DNA of 64,000 nt from Polytrichum commune (lineage: Eukaryota > Streptophyta > Polytrichopsida > Polytrichales > Polytrichaceae). The translations under genes and the position numbers were made by a program. The stretch lies in contig OX485804.1 of assembly GCA_950295325.1 (NCBI GenBank), positions 11,284,001 to 11,348,000 of the forward strand, in the 5' to 3' direction. Under the pieces are notes generated by a model. It was not told the origin of the DNA. It did no database searches and saw only the letters and a list, made by a program, of their open reading frames with translations. Every line of letters starts with the position of its first letter. Position 1 is the stretch's first letter. This document shows, piece by piece, positions 24,519 to 37,348 of the stretch.

Positions 24519-25664
24519 ATGATGTCTGTAGATGATGATCGTTTTCCAGATCTCCAGCAGCGACGTGGCAAAAATGAATCCTTATCGCTCCAATTACTCT
24601 GCAATCCGCGTGATATAATGGGGAAAACTCCAACTTCGGAGGCCCCTGGTGAGGATGAAGATCCTACGCAAATGGATCACAGGATTGGGAAGAAATTGAC
24701 GCAGAAACCTCGTGACAACCTCCACATCCAAGATTCAGCAATGACTGCAGGTTCTAGTAAAATACAAGAAATGGAAATACGCCTGCCAGTCGAGCTTCTC
24801 GAGAAGATGTAGAGCCACGGCAAAAAGTCGATAAATCTAATGATTCCGTGGGAGAATTTGCGCAAGTGTCTTATCTGCAACTAGATCCCGAGTACAAGCT
24901 GCGCACGAATCCCGCTCCCCAAGTTAAAAATAAGACTGGTATGAAATTAAGCACTGGTAAAAGTAAACCGATCTTTCAAGATCTTTTGCGTCGAGAGAAA
25001 CTGCACACAACATTCATTAAGGAGATTACAAATTCGCCAGGATTAATACTCTCCTTACAAGATTACAGCAAGATCTCGAGGAGATCACACTTCGGTATCG
25101 CAATGAAATTTTAAAATTAGCACGAAAGAAATGCTAAAATCCACAGAAGATATTTCTAAAGGGAACACCGATTTACATATCGAGAGCAACGTGTGACGAA
25201 CTTCTTATGGTAAGCGCCTATTAGAATTATATAATCTTCTCATAAATTAGTGAGTATCCAATAAGCATGATGCAAGGGACTGCGGAATCTACTCTAAAAC
25301 CGTATAGAGCAAAACAAATTCTGCGCGAGGAAAAAGAGAAACCAAAAGCTGGATCCACATAACAACATGGCCAACATCGATTTACATGTTGGGAGCAATG
25401 TATGGCGGACTTCTCAGCCTTATGCCAAAAGCCTACCAGCAATATAAAATATTATCACAAATCAGTGAGTGTCTAATAGCATGATGCTCTGGACTGAGGA
25501 GCCTACTCTAATAACGATAATGCAAACAATTTTCTGCTCGAGGAAAAAGAGAAGCCAAAACCAGCGAATATATAAAACAAAAGAAAGAAGCATCTCTTCT
25601 GGAAATTATGCCCTCACAATACCTGAAAATATATGTGGAAAATATCAAGTAGTAGCACACTAGA
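24519..25664 (+). pseudogene. Broken gag/protease-like retroelement relic
   Basis: Three successive frames carry protein-like text. The first (24519-24812) is hydrophilic (PTSEAPGEDEDPTQMD, IQEMEIRLPVELLE); a frameshift near 24800 leads to REDVEPRQKVDKSND and on to LDPEYKLRTNPAPQ, KPIFQDLLRREKLHTTFIKE and RRSHFGIA (to 25114). This resembles the linker ahead of the protease in Ty3/gypsy polyproteins (PKYK...-LL-SP.L pattern). Near 25390-25440 the words AMYGGLL and LMPKAY look like the region around an aspartic protease active site, though the D-S/T-G triad is not intact. Several stops and frameshifts make it dead. No LTRs, reverse transcriptase or integrase are visible, so this is a short fragment. 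Family assignment is by resemblance only. Confidence 0.45.
25156..25565. repeat. Tandem duplication, about 213-bp units, inside the retroelement relic
   Basis: Two diverged units lie head to tail, about 25156-25353 and 25369-25565. Shared landmarks are ATCGATTTACAT(G/A)T followed by GGAGCAAYGT, ATCAGTGAGTGTCTAATAG against TTAGTGAGTATCCAATAAGC, CTACTCTAA(T)AAC, and GCGAGGAAAAAGAGAAACC against CTCGAGGAAAAAGAGAAGCC. The duplication post-dates insertion of the retroelement or belonged to it. Confidence 0.75.
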
Positions 25665-27213
25665 AGCGTTCCATCACAGCAGGGTCCATAGAGAGCTGCA
25701 TCATTCCCATCGTCATTGTCTCCGGTATTTTCATTCCTTGACTTTCATCGACTCGATCCACCTCCCTGTTTCAAGAAACCTCGCTCCACCACTACACTCC
25801 TCACCCGAGCATCCACACACGCATCGTAAATGACGATAAAACGCAGGGAACGCTTACGAAAACACCAGATCTTCTTCAAATCGCCATAGCCAGCAAACGA
25901 GACCCCGCTCTCACGCCGCAAGCTCGAAATGAGAGAGATGCAAGGCGAACACCCGTCACACGCCCGTCACAGGAGCCTCTACCCAACGGTTTCTAGTGTG
26001 GTCCGCTCGTCCTAGCATTTAATCCGCTGGTCCAAGAGTTTTACCCGCTGGTTCTCCAGCCCCTTACCGCTGGACACCGATGCCCCTTTGGTAGTTACCG
26101 CCAAAGGTTTAGTGTAGATGACAGATGGTACACCGTCGATTGAGACACTGACGGCGCTTCATCGAAAGGCTCAGAAGCTCCCTTCGCTTGGTGTCCTCTC
26201 GTCCGTAGATCTCTGTTTATGTCTTCGGATGGTGCACATGGCATCCAGGTCAACGAGCTCGTTACATCCTGTCTACACACATACTATTTGTGATTCTTCA
26301 TCCAAGCTTCATTCGTCTGTATGGGAGGGTCTCACCAGTCCTTCTTTAGTACCAGCGCACCGCTTTTGGTCTTGTGTGGATGTAGTTGTGCATGTCCCTT
26401 TAAGACCTCTACTTTACATGTTTAACTAACATGAGGATTTTAAGGTTTACCTCACATTGGCTGTATCCGGAAAGTGACTTGGGCGAACCAACCCATACAC
26501 CCATTTCTTGTTGGATGCTTAAACCCATGCCTTCAAGGAACCAGAGTACATGTTGGTTCGCCCCAGCCCCGAAAAGTTCCATAAAGGATTTCGTTAAGCA
26601 ATCGCTAAGTTATTGGTAGAGGGATCAGTCTTGGGGCCATGAAGGTAGAAAAATCAAAACTGGTGAATGACCACTAACGGTGCACTAGACTAGAGGTAGG
26701 ATTATTCTTGTGTGGATCCAAAATGGTTAACTGTAAACGCGGTGACCCTTAAAGGATGCAGTGATTGGCCAAATAAGTGATGTTTCACACCACTTGCGAT
26801 CACTTTTGGGTGCCATTAAGTTAACGATTTTGTGTGCATTCGCTTGCAAAGTGTAACATTTGGGTGCTCGTATTAGGAAAACTCCAATGTACAAATAGGG
26901 GGTTTGACTTACTTGCCTCTTTGAGATATTATAATTAATTATTAGCAAGGAATAAAAGTACGAAACAACTTGCATTCATCATCATTTCCTCTACTTCACC
27001 TCTAAAAAATATTGCACAATCAACTTATTTTCACAACTTGACCAATATGGTTGTTTCACACATGTGACCACTAACTCCGAGAAAAAAATGATTGATGATT
27101 TATCATGATCAAGATTAGTGGTCCAAAGACCATTACTTGCGTAAAAAAAAGTCTTGGTGACATGTCATATTATAAAGCAAACTTAGACCATAACGTAGTT
27201 TTTTTAAAGAAAC

Positions 27214-27217
<4 letters not shown>

Positions 27218-27244
<27 letters not shown>
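27218..27244. repeat. (TATG)n microsatellite
   Basis: Nearly seven perfect TATG units in intergenic DNA. Confidence 0.9.
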
Positions 27245-29457
27245 TAAGACATTACACTCTATGACATGGTTGGCGTTATTTTCTACTAAGACAACCTATT
27301 TAGGTTCTCTCACCTCAAAATCCGGGTGACCACCAAATAATACTCATTTTTGGAGATGTATTCGTGTCATTTCCATTCCACTTTCTCATCCATTTGTTGA
27401 CATGCCACTCATGGATGCTTGTATTTTAGGTGATCTTGTGAAAAACAAAGTGGGACCTCCATTTATTTCTCAACCAATGAGAGTTTTATAAAGCAAAAGT
27501 CATGGTCACTAGTCACCACACCATTTATGGTATATAGTGTCACACACACTATTGGCAAACAATATGAACTAGATGTGTATATAGTCTTATCTCGATACTA
27601 CAACACCTTGATTACATGACACATTTCTTGTTGACCAAACTTGCTAGTGTTAATATACCCCCCATATTACAACTATGAGGCTCGTAATACAACATTTTAT
27701 AGGCATCAGTTGTCATATAATAGAGGTAATTAATGTTCATATGTGGTGGGACCCACACTAAGAATTTGCCTTGGATGGGGAGTTATTCCAAGTACAAAAT
27801 GAATTGAAAGAAGAACATTAATCATGATCATTGGTGGCTTAGCTTAACTTAACTCAAGTTATTTGTTTCAAACCTTCAATGGTTCCATAACATGCGTTGT
27901 ATTTTTACATCTTTGGGATTGGGTGGAGGTTGAAGCAAAACTAAAGAAGGTTCAAGTAATCTTAAGTAGTTGTTACAATTTTCTTTTCAAGCTTTGATTG
28001 AATGTTGGGTGGAGGTGGCTTACTTAAACTAATTGGAAGGTAAGAGTTGGTGAAGGTGTTTGAAGGGCAAAGGTTTTGCTAATGAGGAAGCTTGTTGGTG
28101 GGGTGAGGGAAATTCATTCATGTGTATTGGAAGAGTCTAGTGATAGGTGTTGGAATCTTGGTAACATCTTTGGTGGGGATGATTTCATGTTAAAGTTTTG
28201 ATGGTAAGGTGGTGTTTGGTATTTGAAGCAAATTGAGTTGGTTGGGGGTTTTGGGTACTACAATGCCTCCTCTCATCTCCACATTAGGCTTAGATTTGGA
28301 GTTGGGATAGGGGAATGACAATTGTCCATGATTCACATGATTGGGTAATAGTCTCTTGGATCTTGCATTTGATTGATGGATTGTACTTGTCATGATCGAT
28401 TTCACAACCTAGGTTTAATCTTGAATGGTGTGATGGGAAAGATGTGTTGAAGGCATGGTTGAGTTGATGGATTTGGCGTGGGGTAGAGAAGTCCATTTGA
28501 GTTTAGATTTGAATGAAAAACCAATGAAGGAGAATGATGCGGATGATTGGTCAACACCAATAGTCAAGCTTCCTTAAAATTAAAAAAGGTTTTTACTTTC
28601 ATAGTGTGGGGTATGGTGAAGACTTCAACATGGAACTATTTAAATTAACTCCATATCATGTGACATTGTGAGCATGTTTATTCGATATAAAATGTTCTTT
28701 CTTACATGTGTATTTTCATTGTGTGTATAAAATGACTATTTACATCAGACAAACCATTTTTTTTTTAAAAAACTTCGATAATACAATATTTGCGGCCAAA
28801 ATATCATATTATAAAGAATACAACATTTGGATTATACGCCACATTCTTGTGCGACCAGTTGTGTCATATTAAAGAGGGAGAATAGTACTTCCCCACAAAT
28901 TATCAACATGGTACTATTCGTTAAAACAAGTTCCTTTTGGGAAGTGACAGAAAATGACATTATGACATAGAACATAACGCATTGGGATATTTGAGATGAT
29001 AGTTTGCAAGGGAAGATATTATTGAGCAGTAGTGGCAAGCGTTATGTGTTTACATTTTGGTATGCAAGAGTAAGATATTCTTAAGCATAAAGATGACAAA
29101 TGTCAATTGTATACACGTTTAATCAACTTGTGAACCATTGTCTAACATATGCATACACCGCATAACATTATTGAGCATACTCATGCAAAGATATTAGTAA
29201 GCACACTTGACACCAAGTTGTTGATCAATAGTATAACCTATCATACCCCTCGAAATAGGGCAACTAACACTATTACGTAAGTGATACTAAACACCATAAA
29301 CGATGTAGTATAAACTGGCCCTTAGTGTAGCTCCCATGACACTTGGCATTAGTGTCTTCACTAATAAATTGACATCAGTATGCTCAAACACAACATGAGG
29401 TCTTTGCATTTTATTTTTTTATAAATGATCAACAAATATAAAAGGTTGTAGAATGGA

Positions 29458-29467
29458 GGGGGGGGGG
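29458..29467. repeat. Poly-G run, 10 bases
   Basis: Ten consecutive G followed by AGG, within AT-rich DNA. Confidence 0.85.
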
Positions 29468-32400
29468 AGGTTTTTGAGAATGTCATTGGAGATGTTCTCT
29501 TGGCATGGGGATTGTGAGTTGGGATGTGCATAATGAAATTCAGAGTTAGAATATGCTTGTTTCTTAGGGTAAAGAGTTTTTTGGGCTAAGTTGTGGAGTG
29601 GGTGAGAATAATACCATTGGTGGAGTGTGTGAAGATTTAATTTGATTCTTTTATCGAATTAGCCTAGTCTTAGTGGTAAATAGAATATAGATAGTAAATA
29701 TTATGTCGGTTGGGTAAGTTGGGAGTTAGAAATTAGCTTTAGAAATAAATCCTAATAGAACAAGCAGTAACATATTATTATAAGATTATTTCAAGATTGA
29801 CTTAGCTAAAGGCAATAATCAAGTGGTTGATTTTTTTAAGATTCGAGCAAAATATGGAGGTTGGAAATCATAAGATTCATGAAAATACAGTTAATGTAAA
29901 CAGTCATGATCATTACTTCCAAAGAAAATCAACTCTTAACAATGATGTTTATGTTATTATGGTTGAATAACTTAGCACCAAGACGTTTGTTAGTACCTCA
30001 ACATGGTTTTAAGGGCAACTCTCTTAACAATATAAAAAACAACAACTCTGATAAGCATGAAATTTGAAGGAATTTCCCACTGGTTTATTGATCTATAAGA
30101 AAATGATGCATTTGTCAGCTCAGTTACCTTAATTAATTACTGTAAGACTAAGGATTCATAATATTCCAAATTTAAAATAACTACACGACAAAATGATTAA
30201 AGGAATGAAGTAAAACAACATTGATTAGTAAAGATGACCCTTTGATTTAGCCGATTCGCCTCGACAAAATAAAATCTAATTTGAAAAATATATTTTAACA
30301 CCACTAGGTCAAAATGAGATGAAATCTTTTGAATGAGAAGAATCAACGGTGGCTAAAAGGATCCAATGCGAAGATGAACGTGACAAGGCGAAATACCACG
30401 GAAGTATCCTACTCCACCGTGTCAGACAACCCTATTTAAAAGGCGTCGAAGTTTCTTTCAACATCACCACTCTTCCATTTTGGAGTTATTTCTTGGTACC
30501 GGACCTTTAAAGATCCAAACCCCTCCAAGCATAATCATTTTTTTCTCTAATCCAAATGTTTCTGACTTTGATCAACCTTTTATCGAAAGACCCGTTGTTA
30601 GTACTTAATAATTTACGCGTTTATTTACCTTTTGAGAATGTATGTTATTTTAATTATTGAAATAAAATAAAATAATTTATTTATTTATTATTTGTCTCTT
30701 TGTATTGAAGTTGAATTTTTTTTCTTGTTAGTGAAGAAAAATTAGTTCATCTAAAGTATTATATTAATTGGTAACTTCGAACAGAAAGAGACAGTGTATT
30801 TCAGAAGTTCATCACATCTTACCTTCAAGTCCGATTTCAACTTATTTTATATACATAGATAGATGTTAAAGTATTATTTGCAACAAAATTATTCTTATTG
30901 AAATCTAAAATTATGTTTAGAAGTTATGAACTTTTCCGTGAGACAACTTCTACTATGGTACTTCTAACTTTGTAGCTTCAGCCGGCGGATTGGAGAGTCC
31001 ATTTTCTATCATTTCTATAAATCTAGGTAAGTTTCAAAGTTATCTCTCTATTTATACTACTCTTGTTTTATTATAAAATTTTAATTTAAAAGTTATAAGC
31101 ATTTTCGTGATACAACTCACATAAACCTCATTTTTTCGTATTTTTTCTCAAATATTTAGAATTTGTAGAATATTATGTTAGCATTTGGTCCCCTTGGTAT
31201 TGAATTTTAGTAGTTTAACTATATTATAAGGGTTTAGGTTGCCGATTCTAAAATAACTAAAGTTAGGTTGGGCTAATTAGATGCTTAGGAACTATAACAA
31301 TTTTATTCACAAGACTTTTCAAACATTAGAAAATGTTATTTATGAACTAAGGATAAGTACGAATCAACCCTTTAGCTTGGAAACGAAGGGAGTGTCTACT
31401 TTACCTCACATAGTGGCAGTTTTTTACATTGATGACTTCAGTAGTAGTGAATATGCATTTTATATGAGGGCTTAGTATTGAGAAAATGTCAATAGTAATT
31501 GATGGCTATAATTATATTTGCGAACATTTGTTTCTTGTTGATATTGTACGCTGCTTTTCGGGCATATAGCGTGGCAAGGTCTTGGAGCCTCATTCGATCT
31601 ATCTAGTCTTATTTTAGTTTAAGATTAACGAGCCTTATTGCACGGATGAATGGGATGGCTATCAAGTTACCAAGCGGTTGGAAGAGGTGGCCAACACCTT
31701 CTTAGGTTCCTCTTCATTGGGATCTATCTCATCCATCAATGCATAAATGGGTTGTTGTAGATGATACATGTTCATCTAGGTCCTCACCCAAGCCCAGTCC
31801 CCATGCAACATTGTCGAATGGGTAGATTATGAACAATATATGTGGGCCAAGTTCATTTCATTAGGCACATACCAAAAGGCGGTGCCATGTGACACAATTG
31901 CACCCGGGTGCTTGGTTCATGGATATTTACAACTGCCAATAAAAACTCAAAAGTCTAAGTTATAATGCTCAAGTTTAATAATGTAAAAATAATTGCACAT
32001 CCTAGAAAAATGTAGGTATAATCCATAACGGATTCCCAACCCCACAATACATAAGCAAGGCTTTGAGTAGTGTTGTGTTAAGTTGGATTGTGAATCACTT
32101 ATGTGTATTATAGTGGAGGAGTGGAGAGTTTGCTAACCTGCAAAATGCCTTGCAAATAAGAGCATTCACACTATCATTTCATTTGCAAGCCATTACCCCC
32201 TTCGATATTTCCTATTGATTGCCTCCACATTGCTTGAAATATACCTATTATCTCTAACAATTTAATCCCTATCTCTCAATCCTCACAATTTTTTTCTCTC
32301 TTTCTTGATGCGAGGGGGCAACTGACACTGTCGATGAGTGAAGACCACCGAGAGCCGGTTGACATTGGGTTCCAAGTCCCAACATGGAGGCAAAGTCCCA

Positions 32401-33552
32401 ACTTTTGAGCCTCAAGAAACCAATAAATTATGGTTTACACCTATTCAAATCCGATCTTGATTATTTTATGCAAAAAATCTAAGGACTTGTGTTGATAGTT
32501 GGGTCTAGCTTTTGCTCGAATCAACCCTCAAAACAAGTGTCAAACCTCACCTCCAAAAAGTGATGACACGTAGGCATCCATGTTATACTTGGGACTTAAG
32601 AATTGGGATCCTACGTGAATTAGTAAGTCCCAACTTCCACGTTCTCAACGGCTGAGATTGCACAGATCGACCTCAAGTGACTTGGGACACCATGTGTCCC
32701 AACATGCCCTTAATTAGTAGCACACACCCATAACAATTAATGCTCATTTAGGAGGATTCATGGTGCACAAGCCATAATTTCAAGAGCTACACATAGGTTA
32801 ATTTGCTACTTTATGGTTCACAAAGTAGGTTTTGTCCTTGGTTTGAATTCACATGGTTAACATGTTCAACCCAAGTCCACTTTAAACTACATAGAAGGAG
32901 AAGGCTCCTTTGTTGTGTTCATAGTCCATGAAATGTTTGTGTGGTGACATTTGTGGCATTCCCATTGGTTTGGGCTAGGTTCACATATGAGAGTTTCAGC
33001 ATTTTGGTGTCCACATAAATAACACTTGGTCCGAAAAAGGGGTGTAGTGGGTATTCTAGTGAGCAATACTTGGAAAACAAAATTACCCCGTTCCTTGTAA
33101 TTTACCTAGTTGTACCAATCGACCAAATGCGGCCATATGGGACGTTGAGGATTAAAGAAGAGGCTGGTTTGGCTAGGTATGGGTGCATTGTAAACGGGGA
33201 CTCAACAAAGCATCAAAACATATGTATTATCTCTTCGCGATTTTGAGTTTTCAATTTGTATGCTTATGTATGTATATGCAAATACATTGTAGTCGGGTAG
33301 GTCTCATGTAGAAGATTCTCTTTGTTTGGTACTTAATAAAGTTTTGGTGGTTGAAGAGGTCGGTTTCTTATGTGGGCCCTCTTGCCGATATTTTATGTGG
33401 TAGGTACAATCTACGTGTAAATAACAAGGCTATATACATCCAACCAAACACCCAATTAATTACTCATGTGGATTTATTGGTGAAATAATACTCATAAAAA
33501 TCCTATTGACACATCACAAAACATGATGAAATTGCCTCATCACTTGTCTAGG

Positions 33553-33553
<1 letters not shown>

Positions 33554-33582
<29 letters not shown>
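33554..33582. repeat. (CT)n microsatellite
   Basis: About fourteen CT units without interruption. Confidence 0.9.
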
Positions 33583-33585
<3 letters not shown>

Positions 33586-35622
33586 CACATCATTTGTGTC
33601 TCCAGTTACTATATGAGGTCTATATGTTGACCCATCAAACATTGTACACGCATCAAATCACATAGACTCTTACCTCAATTCAAGTGGAGGACTTCATACT
33701 CGTGAACATGTTTCCAAACATCATCTATCCCAGATCATTGATCAATATGATTGGGAGTTTCATGTTTCAAAATTCAATACTAGTGATAAATTTTTTAAAT
33801 TCATAAATTACATAATACTTAAAACACACTTAAATGTTTAATCATCGTTGTTCAGATTTTGGTGATAATTTATCACTCATTAATCAATGTAAAACTAGAC
33901 ACAATGTACTGCAATGTAAGATTATGCACAATATTTGCATTCGTACTATTATTTAAGTAAAATAGTATGCAATTGTTTTACACATTGAAAATTGCCATAA
34001 ATAATATTTTTTGCACATTGGAACTACTTGTTGCAAATTACAAAAGTAATGTTGAGACCAAACAAATAGTTTTGTTCAACATTGATTGAACATGTTAATG
34101 TAGTCATTGTCAAAAGAAAATGAAAACATTCAATATTCATGTATGAGATTTAACGAGATATTAGATTCTATTATATATCAACCAATGACATGTTGGAAAA
34201 ACAATCAAGGCTTATATAAGTGACTCACCCAAAGGCAAGGAGGTCCATTGATGCATAACATGCCCCATAAAAATGAAGGAAAAATCAATATACCAAATCT
34301 GAAGACTATTCCTTCAACTTTGAAGACATATGACGGGTCTTGTCTTGACGTTAGAATCATGTTATTGTCATGCCAAATAGGAGACATATTTGAATGGTTT
34401 GCTAGACACTATTAGTAGCCAAGATTTTGTTATTATATACACTAGTGTCCATGCTTCACCGTTTGGTGTCCAATCTAAGTCTACTTTGGGATCAATTTTT
34501 TTCCTTTAGAAAATAGCGATCGCCCATCGCATGTGGTACGCAAACCACACATCCCAAGACCACCGTATGCTCTAGTAGTCAAGCCTATGGGTATAGAGCA
34601 AATTGAGCAACCATGTTGGTTTGATTGTTTGCATTTATGATACTACTTTTAATTTGTAAGACTAAATAAGGTGAAGGTGGAACGTACTCACACATAGCAT
34701 AGCATAAAGTGCACATACAAAAATCTTTGTGATGCCCACAAAGTCACACAATCCATAAAGGTTGAGTTATCCCAAGGCCGCGAGGCACGGAACTTAGCAA
34801 TTTAAAAAAAGATAAAAAAAGAAAAGAAAAAGTTCTTCAACATTGTTGGGAAAGGCCTTGCAACATGGACAAAGGCCCTAGGAGTTGAAGATGAAGTGTA
34901 CTCATATATCAAAGCCTAAAAGCTTAATGTTGCCCGCCCCGGCTTGGCCCCGCACAATTCCTTCCTCGAGAAGGACTCTTTCTAGTGTGGTGAGCTTTCA
35001 AGCTATTTCGTTCATAGTACATGTGTTGAAGTGTGTGGCTAGGGGCTTGCTACATTTCTTAAGCCTTTGCTATGTTGCGGGGGCATGTGAGGCTTTTGAC
35101 TTGTGATATGTTGGTCCAAGTGAGGTGGTTGCATTGGGAGTAGTAAAAGCTTTGCTTTCCAAAAGAAAGAACAACATAAAGAAAGTAAGAAGCACGAGCA
35201 TCGTGGAGTGTGAGTTTGAGCGCATTCGTTTGTGGCTATCCATGAGGTATTGGCCTTACAATGCTATATATATATATATTGAAAGGTGGTCCATTTTAGA
35301 GATATGGAAGCACTATTATGCGGTGATCATTGTGTAGATGTACGTATAATATAAATTTAGCACTAATAAATATAAACATATTCTTTCAAGACTCAAAATT
35401 ACAAAAAAAATATTAGCTTGCATGGGGCTTGTGTGGAGGCAAAGTTACTTGGTTAACACTATCCACTCATGTAGAAGCATGGAGCATCCCACTCTCATTG
35501 AGAAGTAGAAGTTCAATGTTGTTAGTAGTGCATAGCTTTGCCTGGTTTCATTTTAATGTGTCCAATTCTAACACATGCGTGTAATATATAATTGGCTTGT
35601 ACATAACTAATATCCTCATCCA

Positions 35623-35776
35623 AGACCATAAAGGTTATGGGAACCCATGACATTATTTCATTTGGTGAGGCACACCATCATCCATAATTGCGAGAATTTG
35701 TCCACGAGACCATAAAGGTTATGAGAACCCATGACAATGTTTCATTTGTGGAGGCACAACATCATCCATAATATCA
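35623..35776. repeat. Tandem duplication, 84-bp period
   Basis: Two copies begin with AGACCATAAAGGTTATG at 35623 and 35707 and share GAACCCATGACA, TTTCATTTG, GAGGCACA and CATCATCCATAAT. They differ by a few substitutions. No coding or regulatory meaning is apparent. Confidence 0.85.
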
Positions 35777-37322
35777 ATTTGAGGTTCTAACTCCTCCTTG
35801 GCACCATCCTTAAACCAATTCACAAGGATAGGCCACAAGGTTTCCACAACAATGCAATTAGGCATGCCAAGTTTGTACAAAACTGATGGATCATTCAGGG
35901 TTTCTACATACCTACTTGGGATCTAAGTGCCCGTGGAAGATGACCCACTTTACACAAAACCCAAAATCATGAACATGTTAATTAAATTAGCTTATTCAAA
36001 TAAGTTTGTTATGGCAAAGTACACACTCAAATTTTCTTAGCAAGTTGTACCAATGCACATGCTTCAAAAATCAGCAAGGTACGGCAAGGTACATGCTAGA
36101 TAAACCAACTAGGTGTGCCAATGTACATGCTTCAAAAATAAGCAAGATATAGCAAAAGAGGTGCTTATAAAAGAAGAGCTTGTTATGGCAAAGTACATGC
36201 CCGAAGAGATCACCAAGGTGTGTACATATACATGCTCCAAAAATTACAAAGGTAGAGAATACATTTGCTCCAATTATCAACATATGTGCAATAAGGCAAG
36301 CTCACATGAAACATATTGGCTCGATTAAAATGGAAAACCAAATTGAAGCTCACACCTAAAAAAATCAACGTGTGTGTTGTAGTTAGGGTTTTGCTATCAC
36401 TTAGAACTAACCCAAGGAAAATAAACTATGAAAGTAGGTCTTAGGGAAGATTGAGCTAGTATTTATAAGGATTAATATCACATTGGGTTGAGGTTTCTAA
36501 TAACAACCTATGTATTTTTCTCCTCCAATTCTCCTTAGTTAGGGTTATTTACACTCTCATGGTTTTTTGGTGCTTTCTTAGTCATGTGTGATTCCGTCCT
36601 ATATGTGTGGATTCCTATCACTCTAATTTCCATTCACTAAGGTATTTTTGGTGACACTTGTTTTTAATCCTTAAGTTGTCAACAAGGGAGTGCATCGAGT
36701 AAGTCAATGTTAAAAACAATTAGTCATATGTGGCATTAATTTAAAAATGATACCACTTTGCCTATTCATAACAATGGTGTAAGAAGGATACAAGAACATT
36801 TTTAGAAGAGCACCGACTTTGACCAGTCACAATGGCTAATCAAGGATCTATTCACTCAACAAGATGATGTAAGAAGTGATTCACAAAATGGGGACAACAC
36901 CTTCATGCAATATTAGATCCTCACATGCAACAAGGTTGATTTTATGGTGAGTCTCACTTAGCAATCCAACATCAATGGACCCCCCCTAATGGAGAGAGTG
37001 AAGCTAGCATGTGAACAGTGAGCGGTGTGTAATGAGCAGTGAGTGGTAACATGTGAGCAACGAGCAATGATATGAGATATAAGTTTCCATTTATATAAAA
37101 GATTCCATGAAATGGAATACGTTGGCTATAAATGGAATGCAAGGGCCATTTGACATCAAAAAAATGAACCTTATTAACATGGCATTCGTGCTCTACATCT
37201 TGTCAAGGAGTCTATTACCATGTAATCAACCTAGTATTTGTAGATTTAGAAATAAGTCTTAATATATTATTTTAGCTTGTAAATTAGTAAGTGAAACTAA
37301 AAGATAGCTATAATAGCCTGTA

Positions 37323-37348
37323 TAGATAGATAGATAGATAGATAGATA
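37323..37348. repeat. (TAGA)n microsatellite
   Basis: Six and a half perfect TAGA units. Confidence 0.9.

Noticed and set aside
30430-31475. TATA-like sequence followed by an open frame of 64 codons at 31281
   Set aside because: No splice link, no recognised motif, and strong AT bias; not enough for a gene.
36040-36330. Open frame of 71 codons over a degenerate tandem repeat with TACATGCTTCAAAAAT words
   Set aside because: The peptide is just the translation of the repeat; no start context, splice sites or family likeness.
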